A stretch of 64,000 nt of DNA, from NCBI RefSeq assembly GCF_026712205.1, contig NZ_JAPPUW010000003.1, positions 124,001-188,000 of the forward strand, written 5' to 3'. Made by a program: the position numbers and the translations under genes. Positions 46,476 to 55,141 of this stretch are shown here, one piece after another; position 1 is the stretch's first letter; every line of letters begins with the position of its first letter. This stretch comes from Pelomonas aquatica. GTDB taxonomy: Bacteria > Pseudomonadota > Gammaproteobacteria > Burkholderiales > Burkholderiaceae_C. The notes beneath the pieces were generated by a model. That model did no database searches and had not been told where the DNA came from. It saw only the letters and a list, made by a program, of their open reading frames with translations.

Positions 46476-46957
46476 TGGCTGTCTTCGCTGCTCACGCCGC
46501 CGGTGCTCTCCGTGCCGAGCCTGAGGCGGCGGCTGATTCATGAAATTTGAATTTCTTGAATCATAGGCAGCTTTCCAAAAACCACCTTGTACTTTGGGCT
46601 GAAGGGGGACGCGTGCGCCGATTTTTGAGAGGAGCCCGGCGCGCCTCCCCCGAAAACTCGTCAGCCCGATCGGGCTGTGCAACAGCAGTTCAGTACAGGG
46701 GGCCGTCAATGACCTAGCAGCGCAAGCCTGAGGATTTCAGCGCACGCAAAAAGCACGAAGCCAGCAGCCCTTTGCAGAGGGGTGCTGGCTTCACTGGTGT
46801 GCAACCTGCCGGACGGGTAGGCGCAATCAGTATGTGCCACGGACTATGAGCTGTCAAGGCTCAGGGGGCTGCTCATCCTCAGCCGCCCCAGAACCCGGTG
46901 CGCTTCGTAGCGACCTCTCAACCGGTCGCTCCGCATCACTCGCACCAAGGGGTTCGG
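46431..46957. other. Non-coding junction between IS3 remnant and transposase gene
   Basis: This 527-bp stretch has no convincing gene. A minus-strand frame reading SPIGLTSFRGRRAGLLSKIG and QGGFWKAAYDSRNSN might be an old fragment of a protein, but I cannot name it. It also contains one strong hairpin (46757-46792). It presumably holds rearrangement debris plus the transposase promoter. Confidence 0.5.
46746..46792 (-). terminator. Hairpin with T-run on the minus strand
   Basis: GAAGCCAGCAGCCC (46757-46770) pairs with GGGGTGCTGGCTTC (46779-46792) with one mismatch. Read on the minus strand, it is followed within 4 bases by TTTTT (46752-46748). This would stop transcripts coming leftward from the transposase region; no gene for it to end is evident. 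Confidence 0.55.
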
Positions 46958-48088
46958 ATGGCACAGCATTTTCTACTTTCGGCCGAGTGCCGAAACTTCT
47001 CCAGGCGACAACTCGAAAGCCTCAGTGATGAGCAGCACATTGCGCTGCTGGCGCGCTTGCGATGGGGCAGCGAAACCTGCCAAGTCTGCCCAGCATGTGG
47101 CCATATCGCCAAGCACTACTGGCGCACCAACCGTCAGCAGTGGCGCTGCAGAAGTTGTGAGCGCGACTTCAGCGTGACCTCGGGGACTGCGTTCCACGGC
47201 CACAAGCTATCAATCCGGGACATCCTCACCGCCCTCTACACGTTTATCAACAGCGCCAAAAGCGTTTCGGCAACGGAGCTGGCGCGGGAGCTGGGCTGCC
47301 AGTGGAAGACCGCGTGGCTGCTGACGCAGAAGCTGCGGGAGGCCATTCTCAAGAGCAACCGCTACACGCCAGTCGAGGACATTGCGCAGATGGACGGCGG
47401 CTACTTTTGCGGCAAGCGTCGCTCGCCCAACAGGCATGGGCAGCAGCGCGACGAGCGCGCCATCGCCGACAAGATCGAGGCATCGCGTTCTATGCGGAAC
47501 AAGCGTCGGCTCCAACTGTCCGCCGGCGGTCGCGCCAATGCCAAGCGGAAGAAGAAACGACGGTGCGTCTGCGTTCTGCGTGAGGTCTCTCCCACCAGGG
47601 GCGAAGGCGCCCGCCGGACGCTCGTCTACATCGCGCGCAACGAGAATCAGGTAGACATGACCCAGTTCGCCACGTTGTATGCCGCGCAAGGTACCGTCAT
47701 GATGACCGACGAGAGCAGCGCGTTCGCCGAGCTGCCACGATGGTTCGACCATTGCACGGTCGTGCATTCGCAGGAGTGGGTCAAAGCTGACGGTACGAAC
47801 GACAACCAGGCCGAGTCGTACTTCTCCCGCCTGCGCCGAGCAGAGTACGGGGTCTTCCATGGCTTCCGGCCGATGTACCTCATCGACTACGCGAGCGAGT
47901 TTGCCTGGCGGGAAGACAACCGCGGTCGCACCATGCGCGAGCTCTTCGATGAGCTGCTACGCCTAGTGCTCAAGAACGGCCATTCGACCTGGTTCGCCAA
48001 GTACTACCAGGGCAACCGGCGCAGGGAGGAAATCATGGGGCCCGCCGATGGTAGGCGCTTCGCCCGGAAAGTCGCCGTCATGCAATAG
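46958..48088 (+). CDS. IS1595-family transposase (ISXO2-like DDE)
   Basis: This 376-residue transposase has an N-terminal zinc ribbon (CQVCPACGHIAKHYWRTN, WRCRSCERDFSVTSGTAFHG), then an HTH-like linker (SATELARELGCQWKTAW) and the DDE-type catalytic domain. The first Asp is in IAQMDGGYFCGKR, the second in VMMTDESSAF, and NDNQAESYFSRLRRAEYGVFHGF gives the Asn/Glu motif. It appears complete. The ATG at 46958 follows AAGGGG. It is the likely mover of the surrounding 5.6-kb element, whose 8-bp target duplication fits the family. Confidence 0.9.
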   Translation: MAQHFLLSAECRNFSRRQLESLSDEQHIALLARLRWGSETCQVCPACGHIAKHYWRTNRQQWRCRSCERDFSVTSGTAFHGHKLSIRDILTALYTFINSAKSVSATELARELGCQWKTAWLLTQKLREAILKSNRYTPVEDIAQMDGGYFCGKRRSPNRHGQQRDERAIADKIEASRSMRNKRRLQLSAGGRANAKRKKKRRCVCVLREVSPTRGEGARRTLVYIARNENQVDMTQFATLYAAQGTVMMTDESSAFAELPRWFDHCTVVHSQEWVKADGTNDNQAESYFSRLRRAEYGVFHGFRPMYLIDYASEFAWREDNRGRTMRELFDELLRLVLKNGHSTWFAKYYQGNRRREEIMGPADGRRFARKVAVMQ

Positions 48089-48632
48089 GTCGTCCGGTCG
48101 GCCCCTTCGGGTGGCTCACGGGGCCAAACGTGCTTTCCCAAGGGATAGTTGGCGAGCTCGCGGACACCGGGTGACCTGCGGGCTGCCCGGTCGTCGGCCC
48201 CTTTGCGACGCCCGCATCCCGCCAGAGCCCCTCGGTATTGCTGTAAGGGGCGTGCAGCCGTGCGGCCCTGCCTTCTTTGACGAGGACCTTCAGGCGGTGT
48301 CGCACTCGATAGCGGATGTCCGCATACTCCTCTGCGTTGGGATGCAGATCGCAGCTCATGCACACTGCGGAGACGACGGCATACGTCGTCATCGCATGGG
48401 GCCGTGCTTGCGCCAGGGCGGCCAGAATGGCCCTGGTCATGGTTCCATGTTCAGTCAGGCGGGGAGAAAGCTGTACCCGTGTCGAGCCGAGCTTGGTGGT
48501 GTCGATCAGGATTTCGTGCAACCCGATCGTCTGGTCCAGGGCGGCGAGATCCCGCTGCAGCGCAGCGATCTCCGCGTCGTGTTGCTGCTGAAGCTTCTCA
48601 TGCGCCGCTTGGCGTTGCTCGCGGCGTTTCAT
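48078..48632 (-). CDS. Transposon-borne coiled-coil protein
   Basis: The 184-residue protein begins MKRREQRQAAHEKLQQQHDA with about 35 residues of heptad-like helix. A compact domain follows: GTMTRAILAALAQARPHAMT, VRHRLKVLVKEGRAARLHAP, similar in rhythm to a winged helix. The tail is Pro/Ser/Gly-rich. A GTG six bases upstream is another start. It converges on the transposase, overlapping its end by 11 bp, and lies against the right terminal repeat. It may help or regulate transposition; that is inference from place and shape only. Confidence 0.6.
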   Translation of the reverse strand: MKRREQRQAAHEKLQQQHDAEIAALQRDLAALDQTIGLHEILIDTTKLGSTRVQLSPRLTEHGTMTRAILAALAQARPHAMTTYAVVSAVCMSCDLHPNAEEYADIRYRVRHRLKVLVKEGRAARLHAPYSNTEGLWRDAGVAKGPTTGQPAGHPVSASSPTIPWESTFGPVSHPKGPTGRPIA

Positions 48633-48742
48633 GGCCACGTTGAGAAGTCCGGCGACGGCGCGGCGGCGTTTGACGAGCCAGGCCAGAGAGGGGGGATGCG
48701 TGAAGACATGGGACGAAGGGTATGGAGCCCTTCGCCCATCAT

Positions 48743-48768
48743 CTAGGGGCGTCTGCTACCTAATAGCG
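48743..48768 (-). repeat. Right terminal inverted repeat
   Basis: CTAGGGGCGTCTGCTACC... ends TAATAGCG and is the inverted copy of 43192-43217 with one mismatch. Confidence 0.9.
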
Positions 48769-48776
48769 CCCCCTTC
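48769..48776. repeat. Right copy of 8-bp target-site duplication
   Basis: CCCCCTTC directly follows the right terminal repeat and equals 43184-43191. Confidence 0.92.
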
Positions 48777-48823
48777 CCCTCCACGCCCACCTCATCGACG
48801 TCGGCCCCCTCGTCTACGGCTGC

Positions 48824-49723
48824 ATGGCCCTGGGCGGCGACTGGGGCGACAGCCCCATCTCCGAGGCCGACATCGCCCAGGCCCACGCGGCCGTCGAGGC
48901 GGCGCTGGACATCGGCATCAAGCTCTTCGACCACGCCGACATCTACCGCCGCGGCAAGGCCGAGGCCGTGTTCGGCGAACTGCTCAAGCGCGACGCCGGC
49001 CTGCGCGGCCGGATCAGGCTGCAGAGCAAATGCGGCATCCGCTTCGCCGATGACGCCAACGTGGGTCGTTATGACCTCAGCGCCACCCACATCGAACGCA
49101 GCGTCGACGGCATCCTGAAGCGCCTCTCGGTCGAACGCCTCGACATCCTGCTGCTGCACCGCCCCGACGCGCTGATGGAGCCCGCCGAGATCGCTCACGC
49201 CTTCGGCCGGCTGAAGGCCGCGGGCAAGGTGGGCCATCTGGGTGTGTCCAATATGCATGCCGGCCAGATGCGCTGGCTGCAGACGGCCTTGAACGAACCC
49301 CTGGTCGTGAACCAGCTGGAGCTGAGCCTGGCCAAGCTGGACGCCATCGACGTCGGCACCACCTTCAACGACCCGCAGGCCGCCACGCGCCCCGGCGGCA
49401 TCGCCTGGGCCGGCACGCTGGAATATGCGCAGCAGCACGGCGTGCAGCTGCAGGCCTGGGGCGCGCTGGCGCAGGGCCGCTTCAACGACCCGGCCGCGTC
49501 GGCCGCGGCCCAGGCCGTGCACGAGATCGCCGAGGCCCACCGCACGACGGCCAACGCCGTGCTGCTGGCCTGGCTGCTGAGGCATCCGGCGGGCATCCAG
49601 CCGGTCATCGGCAGCGGCAATGCGGAGCGGATTCGCGCCTGCGGCGATGCGGTGAGGATTCAGCTGAGCCGGGACGAGTGGTATCGGCTGTATGTGGCGG
49701 CGCGGGGGCAGGCCTTGCCGTGA
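48824..49723 (+). pseudogene. Aldo/keto reductase, 5' end displaced by transposon
   Basis: This is an NAD(P)H-dependent aldo/keto reductase resembling YdhF. From the Met at 48824 it has 299 residues with the full catalytic tetrad: Asp and Tyr in DHADIYRRGKAE, Lys in LQSKCGIRF, His in LLLHRPDAL. The cofactor loop IGSGNAERIR is also intact. The first 21 codons, including the natural start at 43176, are separated by the 5.6-kb transposon. An in-frame stop in the right terminal repeat (TAG at 48764) blocks read-in. Translation from 48824 would lack the first beta strand, so the gene is probably inactive or poorly expressed. Confidence 0.88.
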
Positions 49724-49733
49724 ATACGAATCC

Positions 49734-50273
49734 TCAGTCGCCTGCACCCCGCACCATCGGCTGCCTCGGATGCAGCCTCGCCATCGCCAGCACATCCTCG
49801 TAGACGCCGTTGCGCAGCCCATAGGCCTTGAGCCGCCCTTCGGGGGCGAAGCCGTGGCGCTCGTAGAGACGGATCGCGCGCTGGTTGTCGTGATAGACGG
49901 TCAGCTCGATGCGCAGGATCTGCGCCCAGTTGTCGGCGTAGTCGATCAGCGCGGCCATCAGCGCGTTGCCGACGCCCTGGCCCTGGCTGGCCTTGGCGAC
50001 CGTGATGCCCAGCGACATCGCGTGGCGGCGGCGCACCGCCGGGCCGACGGGGTGCAGGCCGGCCAGGCCGACGGCCTTGTCGTCCAGCACGGCGGCCAGC
50101 ACCATCTCGTTGGAACCGGCCGCGGGCGGGTTCATGCCGGCGATGCGTTGGGCCCAGAGCTCCTCGCTCGGGTAGGGCAGTTGCAGCGTGCCGCCGAACA
50201 CATCGGGGTCGGCGAACTGCTCGGCAATCGCGGCGGCGTCAGCGGGTTTGACGCGACGAAGAACCAGACTCAT
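49734..50273 (-). CDS. GNAT family N-acetyltransferase
   Basis: This 179-residue acetyltransferase has the GNAT core: beta strands to HAMSLGITVAKASQGQGVGN (the Q-x-x-G-x-G/A acetyl-CoA loop), then LRIELTVYHDNQRAIRLYER and HGFAPEGRLKAYGLRNGVYED, typical of RimJ/RimL-like members. The ATG at 50273 has AAGGAGG 6 bases upstream; an ATG-less extension of ten codons is unlikely. Acceptor substrate unknown. Confidence 0.88.
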   Translation of the reverse strand: MSLVLRRVKPADAAAIAEQFADPDVFGGTLQLPYPSEELWAQRIAGMNPPAAGSNEMVLAAVLDDKAVGLAGLHPVGPAVRRRHAMSLGITVAKASQGQGVGNALMAALIDYADNWAQILRIELTVYHDNQRAIRLYERHGFAPEGRLKAYGLRNGVYEDVLAMARLHPRQPMVRGAGD

Positions 50274-51297
50274 GGGGGCCTCCTTGGCCCCGCAAGTTAG
50301 CACGGCGCTCCTCGCGCGACAGCGGCTTCAGCCGCTCGACGGCCGCGTGGAACTTCACCCAGTCCCGCCCCTCGCGCTCGAACAGCCTGATGAAGGCCGG
50401 CACCAGTTCGTCGTAGGCCGACAGGATGGCGAAGCTGGCGTTGTTGGCGCGCTGGAACCAGGCCTCGTAGCCGGGCGCCTCGTCCGGTGCGCGGGCGCGC
50501 AGCTCGGCCGTGACGGCGGCCTTGCCTTCAGCGCGCTGCGCGGCGGGGCCGGCGTAGACGGCGGCCAGGCGTTCGCGGCCCTGCCGGGCCAGTGCGAGGA
50601 AGCGCTCGCGCCGGGCGCGGCCATCCTCGAAGGCGGCCAGCGCCTCGGGCTTGGCCGCCAGCCATTCGCGCGCGCCGAGCAGCTCGACCGCGCTGGCATA
50701 GGCCTCGTTGAAGCCGGTGTCGTCGGCCACGTAGACGCGCTGGTGGGCCAGTTCGTGGAAGAGCATGGCCGCCAGCTCGCCCTCGGGGTAGCGGATGAAG
50801 GTGTTCAGCAGCGGGTCGCCGCCGAGGACGCGGCTCCAGCCCAGGCTGGAATAGGCGGGGATGGCCTGCACCTGCACCTCCCAGCCCTCGGCCTGCAGCG
50901 CATCGGCATGGGCCTGGGCCTCGTCGCGGCTGAACCAGCCCTGGTAGCCGGCGCATCCCATGACGGGGTAGCACCAGGTCTTCAGCTCGAAGCCGAACTC
51001 CGGCGCCGCGACGACGTTCCAGACCGCGGCCGGCCGATGCAGGTCGGCATAGCGGCGGTAGCTGTTGTTGTCGGGCAGCGCGAGGCGGCGGGTGGCGAAG
51101 TCGCGCATCTGCTGCGACAGCCGCAGGCGCTCGGCGAGGTCGGGCGCCGTGGCCGGGTCGGCCAGCCAGTCGTCCACCGGCCTGGCGGCACGCATCAGCG
51201 CCAGATGACCACCGGCGGCCTGGCTCCAGTGGCTGACGGCGCTGCAGCCACTCAGCGAAAGCGCCGCGACGGCGACGAGCAGCGCCCGGCGGATCAA
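50239..51297 (-). CDS. Predicted zinc aminopeptidase, lipoprotein
   Basis: The 352-residue protein belongs to the predicted aminopeptidase family (Pfam Aminopep). It has a lipoprotein signal with lipobox LSLSGC and the zinc motif LFHELAHQRVYVADDTGFNEA, where the downstream Glu is the likely third ligand. It also has YPVMGCAGYQGWFSRDEAQ with two Cys. It is probably anchored in an envelope membrane facing the periplasm. Both ends overlap the neighbours (35 bp with the GNAT gene, 4 bp with the oxidoreductase). Confidence 0.85.
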   Translation of the reverse strand: MIRRALLVAVAALSLSGCSAVSHWSQAAGGHLALMRAARPVDDWLADPATAPDLAERLRLSQQMRDFATRRLALPDNNSYRRYADLHRPAAVWNVVAAPEFGFELKTWCYPVMGCAGYQGWFSRDEAQAHADALQAEGWEVQVQAIPAYSSLGWSRVLGGDPLLNTFIRYPEGELAAMLFHELAHQRVYVADDTGFNEAYASAVELLGAREWLAAKPEALAAFEDGRARRERFLALARQGRERLAAVYAGPAAQRAEGKAAVTAELRARAPDEAPGYEAWFQRANNASFAILSAYDELVPAFIRLFEREGRDWVKFHAAVERLKPLSREERRANLRGQGGPHESGSSSRQTR

Positions 51298-53324
51298 GCG
51301 GGTTCCACCTCGACCAGGCAGTCGTAGAAGGCCGGCGCATTGCCCATGTCCGTCAGGCGCTGGTGGGTCACCTCGTTGACGTTGCTGCCCTGCACGCCGA
51401 GCTTACGCCACCACACGCCCAGGCCGTTGACGACGCCGGGCCGCGCGCGCGGGCTGACCTTGAGCTTGGCGACGTAGCGGCCGCGGTCGTTGAAGGCGGC
51501 CACCAGCGCGCCGTCGGCCAGGCTGCGCGCGGCGGCGTCGTCGGCGTGCATCTCGATGACCGGCTCGCCTTCGATGTCGCGCAGGCTTTTCACGTTGACG
51601 AAGCTGCTGTTCAGGAAGTTGCGCGCCGGCGGCGAGATCATGGCCAGCGGGTAGCGAGCGGCCAGCTCGGGTGCGCTGGCGGCGCTCTCGTAGTTGGGCA
51701 CGAAGTCCGCACCGGCCGCCTGGGCGCGACCGTTGGGCGTGCGGAAGCCGCCGTTGGCGAACGGCGCCTCGGCCACGGGCAGGGGCTGCCAGCCCTGGCT
51801 GCGCAGCAACGCCAGGTCGATGTCGGCCGTGAAGGCCTGGGCGGCCAGCTCCTCGTCGGTCTCGCGCAGGGCCGGGTCGGTCAGGCCCAGGGCCGCGGCC
51901 AGCTCGCGGAAGATCTGCGTGTTGGTCTTGGCCTCGCCCAGCGGCGCGATGGCCGGCTGGTTCATCAGCACGTCGGTGTGGCCGTAGCTGGTGTGCACGT
52001 CCAGGTGCTCCAGCTGCGTCGTGGCCGGCAGCACATAGTCGGCGAGGTCGGCCGTGTCGGTCATGAAGTGTTCGAGCACGACGGTGAACAGGTCTTCGCG
52101 CTGGAAGCCCTTGACCACCTTGGGCGACTCCGGCGCCACGGCCACCGGGTTGCTGTTGTAGACGACCAGGGCCTCGATGCGCGGCCCGAACTCGGGCGAG
52201 GCCTCGGCCAGCAGCGCGTCGCCGATGGTGCTCATGTTGACCGTGCGTGGCTGCCGGCCGGCGAGCAGGTCGGGCCGCTCCAGCGCCGGGTTCTTGTAGG
52301 GCGCGAACCAGCCCGAGGCCGACAGCAGCACGCCGCCGCTCGGGTGGCGCCAGGCGCCGGTCAGGCAGGGCAGCAGCGCGATCAGCCGCACCGCATTGCC
52401 GCCGCCGCGCACGCGCTGCAGGCCGTAGTTCATGCGGATGGCGGCGGGCGCCGCCAGGACATCCCTGTCCGCGTAGTCGCGGGCCAGGCCGCGCACCTCG
52501 TCGGCCGTGATGCCGCAGGTCGCGGCGACGCGCTCCGGCGGCCAGGCCAGGGCCTTGTCGCGCAGTTCGTCCCAGCCGTCGACATGGCGCTGGATGTAGT
52601 CGTGGTCCAGCCAGTCGTGGGCGATCAGCTCGTGCATCAGGCCCAGGGCCAGCGCGCCGTCGGTGCCGGGCAGCAGCGCGATGTGCTGGTGGCATTTGTC
52701 GGCGGTCTCGGTCCTGCGCGGGTCGATGCAGATGAGCTTGGCGCCGTCGCGCTTGGCCTGGTTGGCATAGGTCCAGAAATGCAGATTGGACGTGATGCTG
52801 TTGCTGCCCCAGATGACGATGAACTTGGCACCGGCGAAGTGGCGCGTGTGCATGCCCAGCTTGTGGCCATAGGTGGCGGCCAGCCCGGCGCCGCCGGCCG
52901 AGGCGCAGATGGTGCGGTCCAGGCGTGCGGCGCCCAGCGCGTTCCAAAGCCGCCCGGCCATGGCCTCGCCCTGGATCAGGCCCATGGTGCCGGCATAACT
53001 GTAGGGCTGGATGGTCTGCGGGTCGCGGGCGGCGATGGCCTTGAGCCGGGCCGCGATGTCGGCGAGGGCCTCGGCCCAGCTGACCTGCACGAAGCGCGGC
53101 GCCTCGGTCTTCTTGCTGACGCGCTTGAGCGGGTGCAGCAGGCGCTCGGCGTGGTAGGTTCGCTCGGGGTAGCGCGAGACCTTGGTGCATAGCGCGCCGT
53201 GGGTGCTGGGGTGCTCGGCGCGGCCCTGCACCTTGACGACGCGTTCGTTCTCGACGGTGACCTGCAGCGCGCAGGTGTCGGGGCAGTCGTGGGGGCAGGC
53301 GCCAAAGACGGTGCGGGTGGACAT
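51294..53324 (-). CDS. Molybdopterin oxidoreductase (DMSO reductase family)
   Basis: This is a 676-residue Mo-bisPGD enzyme. The N-terminal [4Fe-4S] motif is ACPHDCPDTCALQV with the fourth Cys in GALCTKVSRYPER. Mid-protein text KFIVIWGSNSITSNLHFWTY and LICIDPRRTETADKCHQHIA marks the cofactor domains, and the C-terminal cap starts near YPLAMISPPARNFLNSSF. No Tat signal is visible, so it is likely cytoplasmic. It has no partner subunit genes nearby; the family includes formate dehydrogenase- and anaerobic-reductase-like members, and the substrate cannot be read. The ATG at 53324 is preferred; the frame opens 16 codons earlier. Confidence 0.88.
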   Translation of the reverse strand: MSTRTVFGACPHDCPDTCALQVTVENERVVKVQGRAEHPSTHGALCTKVSRYPERTYHAERLLHPLKRVSKKTEAPRFVQVSWAEALADIAARLKAIAARDPQTIQPYSYAGTMGLIQGEAMAGRLWNALGAARLDRTICASAGGAGLAATYGHKLGMHTRHFAGAKFIVIWGSNSITSNLHFWTYANQAKRDGAKLICIDPRRTETADKCHQHIALLPGTDGALALGLMHELIAHDWLDHDYIQRHVDGWDELRDKALAWPPERVAATCGITADEVRGLARDYADRDVLAAPAAIRMNYGLQRVRGGGNAVRLIALLPCLTGAWRHPSGGVLLSASGWFAPYKNPALERPDLLAGRQPRTVNMSTIGDALLAEASPEFGPRIEALVVYNSNPVAVAPESPKVVKGFQREDLFTVVLEHFMTDTADLADYVLPATTQLEHLDVHTSYGHTDVLMNQPAIAPLGEAKTNTQIFRELAAALGLTDPALRETDEELAAQAFTADIDLALLRSQGWQPLPVAEAPFANGGFRTPNGRAQAAGADFVPNYESAASAPELAARYPLAMISPPARNFLNSSFVNVKSLRDIEGEPVIEMHADDAAARSLADGALVAAFNDRGRYVAKLKVSPRARPGVVNGLGVWWRKLGVQGSNVNEVTHQRLTDMGNAPAFYDCLVEVEPA

Positions 53325-53385
53325 GGCGGTCAGGCAATCGCAGAGCTGGGACAACGCCGCGATTGTCGCCACTCCGGGTGACCGC

Positions 53386-54285
53386 TCAGCGGCGGTTCAG
53401 GAAGTCCACCAGACGCGGAATGGTTTGCGCCGGAGCCTCCTCCATCAGCCAATGGCCCGAGCCCTTGACGACGACACCTTCGACCTTGCCGTCCACCAGC
53501 CGGGCCTGCTCGATCAGGAAGTTGCCCGAGGCCTTCTCACCGGTCAGCACCAGCATGGGCTGCTTCAGCGGCGTCCTAGCAAAGCCGGCGAAGTCGGCCG
53601 CATCCTGCTCGAAGGCCTTGAAGTAGCCGAAGCCCGCCTTCATGCCGCCCGGCTGGGCATAGGCCGCCGTGTAGAACTGCCGGTCGGCCTCGGACAGCGA
53701 GTGCGTGCGGTCGGCGGCGAAGTCGTTCCAGAAGTGCTCGAAGTAGATGCGCTCCCGGCCTTGCACCAGCTGCAGTGCGGTCTGGCCGTGGAAGTGGAAG
53801 TGCCACAGGTCGCGCAGCAGCCAGACGCTCTTCCAGTCGCCCACGCCAGGCAGGAAGGCGTCCATCAGCACGATTCTCTCGACCTCGTCCGGGTACTGTG
53901 CCGCGTAGGCATAGGCCACCATCAGGCCGATGTCGTGGCCGACGATCTTGACCTTGCGGTGGCCCAGGCCCTTGACCAACGCGTGCACGTCCTGGGCCAG
54001 CGTCTTCTTGTCGTAGACGCCGTCCGGCTTCGCGGAGCCGCCGGCGCCGCGCAGGTCGGGCGCGATGACGACGCGGCGGTCGGCGAGCTGGTCCATCAGC
54101 GGCAGCCACATGTGGCTGGTCTCGGCGTAGCCGTGCAGCAGCACGACGGGCGTGTCACTGCCGGCGCCGGCCTGCAGGTAATGCAGCTGCACGCCGTTGG
54201 CGGTGGCGCTGTGGTCTTCAATCGTGGCCGCCTGCACGCCGACGGCGAGCAGCAGCGCGGCCAGGGCGGAGATGAGTCGCTTCAT
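53386..54285 (-). CDS. Secreted alpha/beta hydrolase, epoxide-hydrolase type
   Basis: This 299-residue protein has a signal peptide (RLISALAALLLAVGVQAA). The oxyanion motif is VVLLHGYAETSHMW, the nucleophile elbow VGHDIGLMVAYAYA has Asp, and the catalytic His is in GSGHWLMEEAP. Asp as nucleophile points to epoxide hydrolase or haloalkane dehalogenase chemistry rather than an esterase. It follows the SDR gene by 11 bp and probably shares its transcript and LysR control. Confidence 0.9.
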   Translation of the reverse strand: MKRLISALAALLLAVGVQAATIEDHSATANGVQLHYLQAGAGSDTPVVLLHGYAETSHMWLPLMDQLADRRVVIAPDLRGAGGSAKPDGVYDKKTLAQDVHALVKGLGHRKVKIVGHDIGLMVAYAYAAQYPDEVERIVLMDAFLPGVGDWKSVWLLRDLWHFHFHGQTALQLVQGRERIYFEHFWNDFAADRTHSLSEADRQFYTAAYAQPGGMKAGFGYFKAFEQDAADFAGFARTPLKQPMLVLTGEKASGNFLIEQARLVDGKVEGVVVKGSGHWLMEEAPAQTIPRLVDFLNRR

Positions 54286-54296
54286 GGTCGTGCTCC

Positions 54297-55031
54297 TCAA
54301 AGTTGACTCATGCCGCCGTCGACGATGATTTCCGTGCCGACGATGAAGGCCGATTCCGGCGCGCTGAGGTGCAGCACGGTGGAGGCGATCTCCTCGGGCG
54401 TGCCAAAGCGGCCCAGCGGGATCTGGCCCTGGATCTGCGTGGCGACCTGCTTCAGCGTGTCGGCATCGAAGCCCAGCTTGCCGTAAAGCGGCGTGGTCAC
54501 CGGGCCGGGGCTGACGACGTTGACGCGCGCGCCCTGCGGCAGCAGTTCGGCCGACAACGTCTTGGCCAGCGAGATCAGCGCGGCCTTGCTGGCGGCATAG
54601 ATGGCCGAGTTGGGCATGCCGATGCGCGCGTTGATGGAGCCGTTCAGCACGATGGACGCGCCCTGGGCCAGCACCGGGCGCAGCGCCTGGATCAGGAAGA
54701 AGGCACCGCGGGCATTGGTGCCGAAGGTGCGGTCCCAGAGATCTTCGGTCGCATCGGTCAGCGAGGCGAACTCGGCGATGCCGGCGTTGACGAACACGGC
54801 GTCGAGCTTGCGGCCGGCGGCAGCCAGGTGGGCGCCCAGCGCGCGGGCGCCGATCACGTCGGCCGCGTCCAGCGGCACCAGTTCGAAGCCGTCGTCGGCC
54901 TCGACCTTGCGGCCCGGGCGGGCCGTGACGATGACGTGGGCGCCCTCGGCGGCGAAGGCGCGGGCCGTGGCCAGGCCGATGCCGGAGGTGCCACCGGTGA
55001 CGAGGACGGTCTTGTTTGCGAAGCGGGACAT
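54297..55031 (-). CDS. Short-chain dehydrogenase/reductase
   Basis: This classical SDR of 244 residues has NAD(P) loop VLVTGGTSGIGLATARAF, the VFVNAGIAEFASL strand, catalytic Ser in IVLNGSINARIG and YAASKAALISLAKTLSAEL with Tyr and Lys. The PGPV segment VVSPGPVTTPLYG and the IVDGGMSQL end are typical. It is divergent from a LysR regulator 110 bp away and heads a two-gene unit with the hydrolase. Confidence 0.93.
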   Translation of the reverse strand: MSRFANKTVLVTGGTSGIGLATARAFAAEGAHVIVTARPGRKVEADDGFELVPLDAADVIGARALGAHLAAAGRKLDAVFVNAGIAEFASLTDATEDLWDRTFGTNARGAFFLIQALRPVLAQGASIVLNGSINARIGMPNSAIYAASKAALISLAKTLSAELLPQGARVNVVSPGPVTTPLYGKLGFDADTLKQVATQIQGQIPLGRFGTPEEIASTVLHLSAPESAFIVGTEIIVDGGMSQL

Positions 55032-55141
55032 GATGGTTTCCTTGCTGGGGATGCGGCGGGTGTGCCGTGGACTCGATACTCGGATCGCGCATCCCTTTTG
55101 ACGTCCGGCCCCGTTGGCCGACTCGTGCAAGGCTTTCGAAC

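Larger units (their letters stand above)
43192..48768. mobile_element. IS1595-family transposon with passenger genes
   Basis: The 5577-bp element is bounded by 26-bp inverted repeats, 43192-43217 (CGCTATTAGGTAGCAGGC...) and 48743-48768, identical at 25 of 26 positions, inside an 8-bp target duplication. It carries an IS1595-type transposase (46958-48088), a coiled-coil ORF on the opposite strand, a broken AAA ATPase gene, a truncated nuclease-like gene and IS debris. IS1595-family elements with passenger genes are known; this particular set I do not recognise. The target was the start of an aldo/keto reductase gene. One mismatch between the ends suggests a fairly recent insertion, while the cargo is older and decayed. 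Confidence 0.9.

Noticed and set aside
46434-46709. Minus-strand frame of 91 codons between the IS3 remnant and the transposase
   Set aside because: Part of it looks protein-like, but there is no start context or recognised domain; it is treated as IS debris.
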